Assembly: GCA_034509925.1 (NCBI GenBank) | Contig: CM067529.1 | Location: forward strand, 6,083,001 to 6,147,000 | Source: Hirudinaria manillensis | Taxonomy: Eukaryota > Annelida > Clitellata > Hirudinida > Hirudinidae | Reading direction: 5' to 3' | Length of the DNA: 64,000 bases | Shown: piece by piece, positions 1 through 11,456 of the stretch | Layout: each line of letters starts with the position of its first letter | How positions within the stretch are numbered: the stretch's first letter is position 1 | The notes under the pieces: generated by a model | The model's input: only the letters and a program-made list of their open reading frames with translations | Database searches by the model: none | Told to the model about the DNA's origin: nothing | Position numbers and translations under genes: made by a program

Positions 1-36
1 AATGGTTTTATGACACATCGTGATTTTCTGTGACAG

Positions 37-845
37 TTGAAGAAAGATTACTTGGATGGTGTTGGAGATACTATGGATCTTGTAGTAGTTGGAGGATTTC
101 ATGGTACAGGCAAAAGGACAGGAAAGTTCGGAGGATTCTTGTTGGCATGCTATAATCCCGATAACGAAGAATATCAGACGATATGCAAGGTATCCTTAAG
201 TCATAACCATTTAAAACAACTTTTTCATAAGCTGTTTTTTTTAAATTTCAAGATCGGAACGGGATTTACAGACACGGACTTGGACAAACATTCCGATTTC
301 CTGAAGAATCACATAATCGACAAGCCAAAGAACTATTACAGGTTCGACTCGAGCCACTGTCCCGACAAATGGTTCGATGCCGTCCAAGTCTGGGAGGTGA
401 AAGCGGCCGATCTGTCGTTGTCTCCCGTGCATAAGGCTGCCATTGGCCTGGTAGGCTCTATAATTCTTTATTTGCTTTACAAGGTTTTTTTTATTGATTA
501 TAAATGTCATTTAATGATTTTAAAAAGTTTTAAAATATCTTTTAAAACGTCTTGTCTAACGAGTCTTGAAACTTATTCTTCGATCGATAAGGTCGATGCC
601 GAGAAAGGCATTTCTCTGAGGTTTCCGCGTTTCCTGAGAATTCGCGAGGACAAGAAGCCAGAAGATGCGACGAGCAGTTCCCAGGTTTGGAATCGAATGC
701 AATGTTCAACGTTGTTGTTGCTGATGTTGTTGTGCATTCAGTTTTGTTTTTATTTAATATTCGACAGATTGCAACGATGTACAGATCGCAAGATCAGATT
801 GCGGGTCAGTCGAAGAGTAAAAGTGATGATGAGGACATGTATTGA
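37..845 (+). CDS. LIG1: DNA ligase 1, C-terminal part (5' truncated by window)
   Basis: ATP-dependent DNA ligase that seals Okazaki fragments and repair nicks in the nucleus. Four exons are visible (37-189, 253-450, 592-684, 768-845), all in phase 0, giving the last 173 residues. The reading begins [20 protein letters not shown], a stretch characteristic of the adenylation/OB-fold boundary of ligase 1. It continues through [12 protein letters not shown] and the C-terminal motif [16 protein letters not shown], where the RFPR...R.DK residues belong to conserved motif VI. The protein ends in an acidic SDDEDMY tail, close to the vertebrate LIG1 ending. An acceptor CAG sits directly before position 37, so earlier exons lie outside the window. 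Ligase 3 and 4 have different C-termini (BRCT), which supports ligase 1. Exon borders follow the family reading frame across all three introns. Confidence 0.95.
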
Positions 846-2801
846 TTCAATGTATTGATTTGGGTCAATGTAATCATTAATTACGATCAGGTTCATATTT
901 CTGATATAATAATGCTTAAATATAATAATTGGTTCATTTTTCACTTTGTTGATATGAAATTTCTGGGGTTGAGAAGTATTTTGAAGGAGGAGAGTTTTAT
1001 GTTACTGACTTAGTGTTGTGGATGGGGTGTGGTTTCATGACTGGATTTCATTACTGTTTTGACTGAATGGGAGTTGATGCTGTCAAGACTGCCTTGTGTG
1101 GCTGGTGCCAGGGAGGAAGTGAATCAGACTCCGTCCCTGAAAAATATTTTTGGGATTTCTCTTACATAGGCTGAGAGCTTTTCACCATATTTCAAAAGAT
1201 TGAGATGGATTGTTTTGTTACAGTCCTTCACATTTCTGAACGCGGACGTTTTTGTGGTTTGGCCCCGCCACGTCACTGTTAGTTAACAATGTACGTTAAA
1301 AACCTGCGTGCACGGGGGATTGTTTGGTTCCGGTACGGATCCATCACTCCAAAGAGTGAAATGGCCTGCGAAGGTACCGGAACTATAATTTTATTGCTGA
1401 CAATATGTGCTGTTAATTATTCTTTGCTCACTAGGTGCTTATGAAATCATTTGACATTATTAAAATCTGTAAAATACGCAAGGAACTAAAATGTTGTTAG
1501 AGTGTTAAAGCATCGTTCTTAAGAAACTGGGAGTATAGAAAGTGTCTTATTTCATATTAGGAACGTATGCATTTAAATAACTTGCAATGCTAAAGTTCTT
1601 CTTTTGTGGGAATAAGATGTTTGTTCTACTTAAAAACTTCTATTATGTACCTACGTAGCGATCAGTTTATGTAATCAGATGTGTACATATCATAGTGATA
1701 AATGACGAATAGTTAGTCGGGCATCAATCAGAAAACATTTGGCCCTTCACTGATTTAATTTTACATCCCTGTTCTAGACCTTGTTTGTTTTTTATCATTC
1801 CGATAAAATCTTACAAAGTGCCACCTCCTTAAGATTTAAATCAATATTTAACAACTTAGTCCTGAAATCAAGCTTCTTGACTTGGAACCTTCGATAGCAT
1901 CGCGTTTTTAGACTGAAAATCACCACGTTTTGTCATGATTGAAACGCCATCTTGTATCTTTTTTCGAACAATTGTAAATGAAAATGTCCAGTTAATGAGT
2001 GGCTTTTCTAAAGTTGAAAGGATTCAACTCCAAACAAATTTAATGTTAACAATGTCTTACATAACAAGATTCCCCATAAGGCAGAAGAAGATCTTCAAAA
2101 ACTTTGATGAAATCCGCTGAAGATAGTCATCCAGTTAAATTAATCATTCACTGGAAACTCCTCAAAAACAAACTGCTAAAAACAAATTCAAAAATTTCTT
2201 CGTCAAGCCCCAATTTCGGTTGTTTTTTTGATATTTTTAAATAAATCGTGAAAAAACAATTTTCTAAATTTAAAAATAGCAAAAAATTCGATAAATTGGA
2301 ATAAATTTTTCGCCGGCCGACTATTCCTGCCTAATTGGTTGATATTCAGTGCCACCTTAAGGAGAGGAGGATTATTGCATTAATCAAAGTCATTAATTAC
2401 TTCGCAAATTGGGCTAATTCCTTCTCGTAGCCCGAGGATTCCGCACGACTTCGCGAGTCTTTTAATCACAATTTCTTGGAGTTGTTTCAATGATTCTCAC
2501 AAGGCCCGATAAGGATGGCTTTATTTAATTCTCTGACAGTGGATCTCCTAATTGAAGAAATTCAGGCGTCGTCATGGAAACTGTAATAGATTTGAGTATC
2601 GCCTTCCACAAAAACAAATAACGTTGAATATTTTATCTGCAAGTAATGATGCCATTTTAAACCATTTTCAAATTATCTAGTAAATTATCTAGTTTTTTTA
2701 GCCATTAAGAGACCAAGAAATGCACAAAGCAGTTTAACTGCAATGGTTTTTAAAATTAAACACAAAACCACCGTCAAGAAGTTGTCCATATTCGAAATCT
2801 C
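846..2801. other. Intergenic region, nothing coding recognised
   Basis: About 2 kb between the LIG1 stop and the homeobox promoter. The open frames here are short and have no recognisable motif or splice context. The first few hundred bases are presumably LIG1 3' UTR. The 3' half could hold enhancers of the homeobox gene, but I see no specific motif cluster that proves it. Confidence 0.5.
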
Positions 2802-2886
2802 ATTGGACGATTCCACTGAAACTCCTCTCGTGATTGGACAGTTTCGCAGCCTCCGCATCCGCTGAAGATGTAAGGTCCTATAAAAG
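2802..2886 (+). promoter_or_regulatory. Core promoter of the SHOX-like gene: TATA box and two inverted CCAAT boxes
   Basis: A strong TATA element (TATAAAAG) lies at 2879-2886, about 105 bp before the ATG at 2989. Two ATTGGAC elements, inverted CCAAT boxes, lie upstream at about 2803 and 2833. The spacing (CCAAT about 45-75 bp before TATA, start expected near 2910-2920) is that of a classic regulated RNA polymerase II promoter. The transcription start itself is inferred. Confidence 0.6.
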
Positions 2887-2988
2887 GTCTTTACATCAAG
2901 CTGCCCACAAATCTATGACAAGCAGTTTTAAAAAAATAGTTTTAAAGCTCAACAAATTAGTACAAATAATTATTATTTAACGAAAAAA

Positions 2989-4219
2989 ATGAAAGTCAAC
3001 GAACATTTCAATTATGTCACCACACCCAGACCCCCAGAAATATGTGTTGAAAAGGGACATCAAAGACAAAACGACACATCATCGTCAGCATCAACATCGT
3101 CAGGCGACTGTTGTAGGATCAAACAGAGGAGGAGTCGAACCAACTTCACCTCAGATCAACTGGATGAACTGGAGAAACTGTTCAGAGACACTCACTACCC
3201 CGATGCTTACCTGAGGGAAGATGTTAGCAACAAACTCGGTCTTTCGGAAGCCAGGATTCAGGTCGGTTTGAGAGGGAAACTATCAAACATTCCGACGATA
3301 TTTTCGGGATCGAATTCACTTTTAATATCACCAAAAATTCGATCAAATTACATCTGAAAAAAGAATTTGAAAAGGAATAATTTATTAAAAAAATTCAGAA
3401 TGTTTAATTGCTTACATATTATGATAGATGAATTATCCAATTACATCCATATTACTAAGAATATGTAAAGATTTAGTTCCTAACACGAGATCCATTAAAA
3501 TCAGGTTTGGTTTCAAAATCGTCGAGCAAAGGCGAGGAAACAGATGTCATTTGACAGGAACATCACAGGTAATGAGATGAATATAATAATAATAATTATT
3601 ATTACTAAAATGACAGAATAATAACAGATGTGATAGTGCGATATTACAAAGTAATAATATAATAATTATATAATTAATATTAAATTATTAAATAAATAAT
3701 ACTAGATATTATAACGTAGGTCTTCCATTCAACGTTCTCAATCCATCAACATCACTGATGGAAGACCTGCTTCACCGAGAAAAGTCAAAGCTGTCTTTCC
3801 TCTCGACTCGTATTTTCGCCCAACTTCAGAAAACTTCCTTCGAATTCTTCACTGCTGGACCTGCAAACCCATTCCATCACCTCATTGGAACCTCATTCTC
3901 AACGCCGTCGTCGGCATCTGCCCCACCGTCGTCTTTGACCTTTCCAGTGGTCTCCGCGCCGATCAAGTTTCCGTTTCGCGAAAGGAGCACAAACGAACTC
4001 TTCCGAAGTTCGCTTCCAAACTGCAGCTGTTCGGGGGTCATAAGACCGAGACCCGTGAACGTATTCGGCAAGAAATCTTTTTCCCCGTTTCTTCATCCGA
4101 ACAACAACTTAGAAATGGGCGTCGATCGTCAGTCGAGTTTGGCATTTTTGAGGATGAAGGCGCAAGAATACATGAAAGTCAATGGATTCGCCAACGCGGC
4201 TTTCAACAACACGGAATGA
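2989..4219 (+). CDS. Paired-like homeodomain transcription factor, SHOX family
   Basis: Three exons (2989-3261, 3505-3568, 3720-4219; phases 0 and 1) give a closed 278-residue protein. Residues about 46-105 are a complete homeodomain: it starts [20 protein letters not shown], contains [10 protein letters not shown] and LGLSEARIQ, and after the intron gives [13 protein letters not shown]. The intron falls in helix 3 between Q and VWFQ, the usual position in paired-like genes. The text QRRSRTNFT...LF..THYPDA resembles SHOX/SHOX2 most closely. The C-terminus carries [15 protein letters not shown], a recognisable OAR motif (SHOX ends with a similar block). The middle is rich in Ser, Pro and Phe. 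Expected role: sequence-specific nuclear regulator of patterning. The start was chosen because the ATG follows the TATA promoter and an A-rich leader. Assignment to SHOX rather than another OAR-bearing paired-like gene rests on remembered homeodomain text. Confidence 0.88.
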
Positions 4220-5295
4220 ATATGAAATGAAGTCGATGATATCTTTTACAAGCTGCCATTGCAATGAATAGTTATCATCTCGTCTTTCAATTTCATGAGA
4301 TCAGTTGCACAGTTTTGACGATGATGATGAGGAGATAATGCTTTTCTTTGGTTTTAAAACTCGCTAAATTACATTCATTAATTCTTTCCTGGAGATGAAT
4401 TCGTTGGACCCGAAAGAGAGTTATTTGCGAGTAAGCTCTGCCTCATCAAATCAAAGTTTTTCTAATTCAATTCAATTTAGAATTCGACCAAATAAAACGA
4501 AATTGAATTGAAATACGTTAATGATTGAAGGTTTAAGGATTGAAGGTTGGTGCTCAAACATCAATCAATCATTCAATCAGTTAAAACAAAAAAAAAATCA
4601 ATTCATGGTCACTGCAATGAATGGCGAAAGGCAACTTCATGCATATTCATGAATACGGTTCATACACCGAGCTTTTTAGGAGAAATCGTTCAGTTGAAGA
4701 TGTTCAGTTGAAAGTTGTCTCAGTGTTCGACAACTTCTCGATTATTTTCGCAACTTGTTTTTAGATTTTCAACGAAAAGTTAGGAAATATATTTTGACTC
4801 TTTGATGTTCTGCTGGTTCACATTTGACGTTACAATTTCAACAGTTGAGTTCAAGGTGAGGACATCAAATTGGCGGTGAGATAAAACAAAAATTTTTTGC
4901 CGAAAAATTACCGAATGCTTCGCGTTTTGACATTTCTCGAGGGTCATTGTAACAATGTTACAAGAACTGTTACTATCACTAGCACTACTCGTAATAACAA
5001 TAAAAATAATAAAGTGTCACTAGCACTAATCGTAATAACAAAGTAATAATAACGGATCGATAGTCCCGATCCAAATAGTCATCCAACAAATTTAATACGA
5101 AACGAAAAAACACGCAACAATAATAATAATAATAACAATAACAATAAAAAAAATAATACTAATACTAATAATAATAACTAAAAATATAACAAAGTTACAC
5201 AAACAATAACATAACTTAATAAATACAATAGCCTAAAAAGGCATAATTTGGTAATATAAATAAATATTTTTTTAATCATTTCAGAAAAGTTCAAA
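4220..5295. other. Intergenic region and possible 5' leader of the first ZIP gene
   Basis: No coding frame recognised. From about 4980 to 5280 the sequence is dominated by imperfect AAT/AAC-rich simple repeats. A possible untranslated exon of the following gene ends near 4856, where TTCAAG is followed by GTGAGG, and the acceptor just before the ATG (5284-5285) would fit it. This leader exon is a guess. Confidence 0.3.
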
Positions 5296-6568
5296 ATGTC
5301 TGAAATGTTGACCAACAGCTCAGCAGATGATCCTCACTTCTGCCAAACTTACAGGGATCTTTGTGACAGTCGTTCAAATTTCCTGTCAGCAACACCTTTG
5401 CAAGGCTCTTCTCCACCTAACGATTTACAAAGTACGAAGTTGTCAATTTATTTATTTACTTATTTATTTATTTGTAAATATTTTTATCTTGTCGACGAGT
5501 CGAAATTATTTGGAAATAATATAGAGGTTGTTGTCTTTAGTCGGTTATGTTCGACTGTCTTTTAGTCACCACGACAATCATGACCAATGTGATGATATAT
5601 TTATTTATAAATTTATTTCAATTCAATCAACTAATGCTCGTAGTCTTACGATAAATTTATGGAACCCTGGACCACCAGATCACAGGCCCACACCATGGCC
5701 CACACCATGACCCACACCATGGCCCACACCATGGCCCACACCATGGTCCACACCATGGCCCATACAATGGCCCGTAACCTTTTTTTAAGTCCATTCGTCA
5801 TAAAATCGTAAATATTGAGTTAACATTTGATTAAAAGTTAACTATCGGCGAATATTTCCTTTCAGAGTATGGATTTGGAACACTGGCAGTGGCCATTGTC
5901 AGCATCTGTCCCCTCGTCTCGGTGGCAATCGCTGCTTTCAGGAAGAAGTCCTCGTATAAATTCATCATCACCGTCATGTTGGGACTTTGCATTGGATCGC
6001 TGTGTGGAGATGCTCTGCTGCATCTCTTGCCTGTCGTGAGTTTGTCGACGTCACACTCGTCGTCGTCGTCGTCTTCATCGCCAGCAGATCATCATAATCA
6101 TCATCGTCCTAGTCGTCATCATCGTAGCTTTCTAGGGTCGAGTAAGTCTGATTCCGATGAACAGACTTTTTTTTTTTATAAATTGATGTCACTTCAATGT
6201 TAGTTTGAAGTGGGAACAACAATGGTTTGACGATCCAAAAAAGAAATCGTGAAGCGGATATTTTACAGATAGAATTAAGATAAATTAAGATAAATTAAAA
6301 TAAATTAAGATAAATCCTCAAGTTCAATCGGAAGAAGGTTAGAATTACATTGTAATTCAGTTTATTTTAGATTATGGTGTTATGGTTAGAAATCTTAACT
6401 CAGAAATGATCAAATACGATGCATGTAGTCAAAATAGTTTAAGTACTTATCGAGTTACTTACGGTTGCCTGTGGTAAACTTTTCAAGATTTTTGGCTTTT
6501 ATTATTATAAAATGAAATTGAAATGTAGTGATTCTAATAATTAATAACAATAATAGTGAATAATAGTG

Positions 6569-6637
<69 letters not shown>

Positions 6638-6887
6638 GTAATAATAATAATAATAATAATAATAGTAATAATAATAATCTGCCTATTAAAATATGCACGG
6701 GTATGAAATATTGCAACATCTCTAAGAGGAAGTTTTGATTGAATTGTAATTTCAACTCGATTTGATGCGCTTTGTTGCTAATTAACATAATAATCAAGAT
6801 AATAATACCTCTCGAGGAGGGTAAGAGGGTATCACGCCGTTAAAATCCACTCGAAGTCGATGGGTTCAGGAATAATCAACACTTCTT

Positions 6888-6936
<49 letters not shown>

Positions 6937-9900
6937 TCTATTTTTTAATTTTAATAAATAATCCTGTGTCTACTGTCAACATTTACTCTAAATTTTAATC
7001 TCCCGAGCACCTTGTCGCATATTGAAGACAATCTAAGTACAAATAGAAACGATAATGCGATGATTGTGGTGATGATGACGATCGAAGTAATGGTGACCTT
7101 GAAAAGGACACACGATTGAATGTTTGCTCTCGGTCTGTTATGCACTTTTTAAACCTCAAGTGCTTTAAATAAAGAAGTCGGAAAAATGTTTTTGAACAAT
7201 TTTTCCACAAATTCGAAATATTAAATTAGAAAATATTTATTAAACGCTTAATAAATATTTTAATAAACTTTTAATTGATGCCATATAAATGTCAACAAAC
7301 AAAATGCATTTTCAGGTCTTTGGACTCCACTCCCATTTGCCTGCAGCTCCCGGCAATCAAAGCCACGATCATCACCATGACAATCACCATCACCATGACA
7401 ATCACCATCACCATGACGACCACCATCACCACGACCACGATCATCATCACGATCATGACCATGACCACGACCACGATCATGGTGATGACGATGGTCACAA
7501 GCACGACCAATCCCATGTGTGGAAGATGCTGTGCGTCTTCGTCAGTCTCTGGGGATTCCTGGTCCTGCAGATGGTCATCCAGGGTTTAGGGAAGTTCATT
7601 GAACGAAGGAAGATGACAAAAGTGAACGTTCTTTTATTCTTCGAGTACTGACGATGTCAGAGGGTGTTGATTAATTTTGAGAAGAAATAGGCGAGAACCG
7701 ACTACCTGGCAAGGATAATTTAATCACCCTTGAACGTGTCCTACCCTACCCTAAAACCCTACACCACCCTAATTCACACTACCCATTGATTCTATAAATC
7801 CATGGAAAACTGATAAAACCTGCGCCTGCGAGCCGGCCTTACCTGTCACTTCTCCGGGGACCAATAATTCGATGTCAATTCTGATGATTTATAATTATTA
7901 AATATATATTCATAAATTATTGCATTTTCAATTGATAATCATTTAAATGATTTCTATTGTTTGTTGTTCGTTAAAACAGAAGGTGGAACTTGTTTATTTC
8001 GATAACGTGGCCGCTTCCATCGACCAGCCTAATGGTGTGCAGGTAATTCATTCATTCGATCGTTACACATCCGTTAAAACAGTAACAACAACAATAATAA
8101 TATTCACTTTTTATATTATTACATATCTTGTTTTATTACATATTTATATTTATTCAAATTAATATATAACATAATAAAATGACGTCATGACATATCAATA
8201 AACTGCACATAAAACAGGTGCAGTGGTGTTTAAAACCTTGTAAAAAATGAAATTCGAGGAATGAAAAACGATCCAATATTATCATCGACACGCCTCACTG
8301 AAAGTCTAGAATTTCTTTTTCATGACAAGCAATTCTTGTTTTATAGGAGTTGATTTTTTAACTTTAATTAAAACATGTTTAGGTTCACATGAGTGAACTG
8401 CAAACGATGACAAATGTAAGGAATTCTATGATGGAAGCGATCATAGCTTTTATCTCGAATTTATCACATGATCACATTTTGCATCGGCATTTTGCAGTCA
8501 GCATCAGTAATATTGCTACCGTCAGTAGATATTATTTGTGACATTATTGTAATATTTTAAAGTCAACTCGGAATAGAAATTTTGTTGTTGTTGAAATATT
8601 TGAAGAACATTTTAAACTTGGAAGCCCATAGTTAATGAGTCCTTAAGACTTGTTACACGAAAAACATTTCATGACCGGGGACAAACTGAATCATCTCGAC
8701 AAACATTTAAATAACAGTCCGTCGTCGTCGCTCATTTCTCAAGCAATTCGTGTTTTCCCGTGTTTTTCGTTCGATTTCAATGTCAAAATGTGCAAATGGC
8801 AAAGGGAAGGTTGGAATGAATGCCAAAAGGTTTGAAGTGAATTTCTTAGACTTTCAAAGTGATAAGCTCTCTCTCGATGTTATCACAGACTGTCAGTGAC
8901 CAGACAAAGGAAATCAACAGTCGATCCGATGATTTGAATTTTTCCAAAGAAAGTTTGGCAAGTGACGCCTTGAAAGTTCATGGTAATAATGATGATCAAG
9001 AAAGCAATGTTTTTTTTTCTTCAAATTTTTAAATTTTTGTAAGTTAATCTTATTAGATCTTATTATTAAACAGTTTAAATACTTGTTTCAGATCAAAATC
9101 ATTGTTGTCACCAATTATAAACGAACATTTTTCCAGCTCATTCCTCGGTGGCGTGGATGGTTACCATTGGAGATGCACTTCACAACTTCACAGATGGACT
9201 GGCAATCGGTGCAGCGTTTACCCAATCACTTTTCTCTGGACTGTCGACTTCCATCGCTATTTTCTGTCACGAATTGCCACATGAATTTGGTTGGCTTATT
9301 ATTATTATAATAATAATAATTATCATTATTGTTGTTGTTGTTTTTATTATTATTATTAAGTGGTTCTTAATGAATCTCAAAGGAAAAAAAATGACGATTT
9401 GTGTTTATTTATAAGCACTCGTTTGAAAACAATAAAAAAAAATTGCCCTACTCGAGAAATTAATGGCGCTGTAATAAATTATCTGTTAATGTAACTAAGT
9501 CAAGCGATGATTCCGTCACGTCATCATCGTTCTAATTGGTGTCATTTATGCAAGCGATTCGAACAAAAAATCGTCTTCTTACAGGAGATGCTGCTCTGAT
9601 GTTGTCAGCAGGCTGGTCCTACAAACTCGTCCTCCTTCTTCAGTTTCTGGCTCAGTTGACTGCCTTCATTGGTCTCTACATTGGAATTGCACTTTCCAAT
9701 GCCTTCGAAGAAGCCCAGATATGGATATTTGCCATGGCAGCCGGCATGTTTCTCTACGTGGCACTTTGCGACGCGGTATGTTTTCGTCAGCAGTGGTCTC
9801 AAATCATGAAATTGAACTTCTATAAATGAACTACGTCTTAGAATTATGTTTTGAAAATGTATTACAAATGAAAATCTATTGATTATTGTAAACCTAATTA

Positions 9901-10058
9901 TTGAAACTCGAAAGGTTCCAGAAGTTCTAGAGCTAGCAAACAGTTACGGTACGCTGGTCATAGGCCTGCTCTCTAATCTAGGGATTGGTTTGGCCTTAAC
10001 AGTAATGATACTTCTATCAGTCTATGAAGAAAAAATACACAGAGGCTTTCAACATTAA
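5296..10058 (+). CDS. ZIP metal transporter (SLC39, LIV-1-like), long His-loop copy
   Basis: Predicted zinc/iron/manganese importer of the ZIP family. Eight exons (5296-5431, 5866-6035, 7316-7621, 7980-8042, 8889-8982, 9137-9289, 9585-9775, 9915-10058) close in phase to 418 residues. The N-terminus is a short Ser/Asn-rich ectodomain, then [12 protein letters not shown] begins the first membrane span. Exon 3 encodes an extreme His/Asp loop (about 28 His), followed by [14 protein letters not shown]. Exon 6 holds the metal path: [10 protein letters not shown] in span 4 and the LIV-1 signature HELPHEFGD in span 5. The last exon ends in a hydrophobic span and a short tail. The first HELPHE residue is His, not the Glu seen in ZIP8/ZIP14, so subfamily within LIV-1 is left open. 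A second copy follows at 11457. Cell-surface or vesicle location is family inference. Confidence 0.9.
5687..5770 (+). repeat. 12-bp minisatellite, 7 copies, in intron 1 of the first ZIP gene
   Basis: Seven head-to-tail units of CCCACACCATGG, with single-base variants in copies 2 and 6 and a more diverged last copy (5759-5770). It lies entirely in intron 1 and is far more GC-rich than its surroundings. Confidence 0.9.
6570..6678 (+). repeat. (AAT)n microsatellite in intron 2 of the first ZIP gene
   Basis: Trinucleotide run broken by a few AGT units. It generates long artificial poly-Asn and poly-Leu open frames on the two strands. Confidence 0.95.
6894..6935 (+). repeat. (ATT)n microsatellite in intron 2 of the first ZIP gene
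   Basis: About 14 uninterrupted ATT units, the opposite sense of the (AAT)n run 220 bp upstream. The pair could fold into a cruciform or hairpin in the intron. Confidence 0.95.
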
Positions 10059-11456
10059 GAAGAACGGCATTTTTATTGAGAGTAGTTTTTTCTTTCTTAT
10101 TTTAGCCGTGATTTTCTTCGGTTTCAGAACTACGTTGACTCAAATAAAATGCTTCTTCATCGCGTTGATGTGAATAAACTTCAAATAACTTCAACGGAAG
10201 TGCTGATGGTAATTAATCATTCAGAAAGCAATTCGTATGTTTTATATGCCTTTACATATTTTGATCGCTTTCGAGTATCGATTGTTTTGTTTTGTTTTTT
10301 ATTTAAATGTTTTAATAATTGAAATAGTTTCAAGTAAATTACCTGATTAATAGTCATCTTGATTATTAATCTACGGAATGGTCACATCGAATGACTGATT
10401 GATTCAATTGGCTTGTAATGCTATTAGTTAATTGATTGAATAAATTGGTCGTCGAAGTTTACATTTGAAATATTTAGGAATAAAAGTAAAGAACCAATGA
10501 AAGACATTTTTGGGATTTAAACTTTAGCCATTAATCAACCAATTGTTGTTCAAAAATGTCGGCATTTGAAACGTGGCACAACAAATCATTTCGAAACATT
10601 TTCAACCAGAGTTTGATTTAATAATTGGCTTTTCAATCATTTCAACTATTTTTCAATGCTTCGGTAATCAATAATACATTATAATATATTACCTTGAAGG
10701 TAATTGTATAATATATTATAATATATTACCTTTAACTGCTTACGTTTCGAAAGGTTCTTGATAAATGGATTGCGATCCGGGTTAAACCATCCTTTTGTAA
10801 AGGACTGCTTCATACAAACTTTAATTTATATCTGTATTAATTTATATTAAGATCTTTGCTCTGTAATGACTAAGGAAGTGCTAAGGTCTGCTAATAATTA
10901 ATTGAACCGCCTAGACGCATTTAGTTATTAAAGTCCTACCTGAAGATACGACAAGATATTCTTATCACTTACCTTAAGTGAATTGCAGAGTTTCTAACCT
11001 TCAAAATAATAAGACATTATTCAACATAAAGAAGTTTGCATCTGAGCTATACAAACCGTTGTTGTTTGGGTAGGAAATACTGCCTTAAACATTCACATCC
11101 TCGATGCCGAAATATGAGCACGAAACGAATATGCAAATTAATGTTATGTACGTAATCAAGCATAGCAGTCTACCTCTGCAAGTAAAATATCTTTCTTGAG
11201 AATATCTTGGAACGATTAAACCTCGAGTTGCACGGTGTTTCAGGTAAAACGGACGACAAGGCAGCGACTCGTCAGAGGACTCGTCGGTGTCACTCTAAAA
11301 ATTCTTCTAAGTTGGCAACAATGGGGCCGGTTCAATGTAGAGCTCACGGCACTGCTGTTAGCATTGAGACCGGTGGATGATTTAAGCTCGGTAGAAATAA
11401 CTACCGTGAGGTCACTTATTTTCTGAACAGGAATCAAAAAGGATTTATTCGTCAAA
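10059..11456. other. Spacer between the two ZIP genes
   Basis: AT-rich, with a short local tandem repeat near 10675-10732 (ATAATATATTACC repeated). No coding frame recognised. The last part is presumably the promoter and 5' UTR of the second ZIP gene; an acceptor-like AACAG at 11430 just before the ATG suggests a leader exon. Confidence 0.4.

Noticed and set aside
1935-2120. 61-codon frame between LIG1 and the homeobox gene
   Set aside because: No motif or splice context and a poor start environment.
6534-6797. Poly-Leu (minus) and poly-Asn (plus) open frames
   Set aside because: Both are translations of the (AAT)n microsatellite in a ZIP intron.
7292-7516. Val/Met-rich minus-strand frame
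   Set aside because: It is the antisense shadow of the His/Asp codons (CAC/GAC) in the ZIP loop exon.
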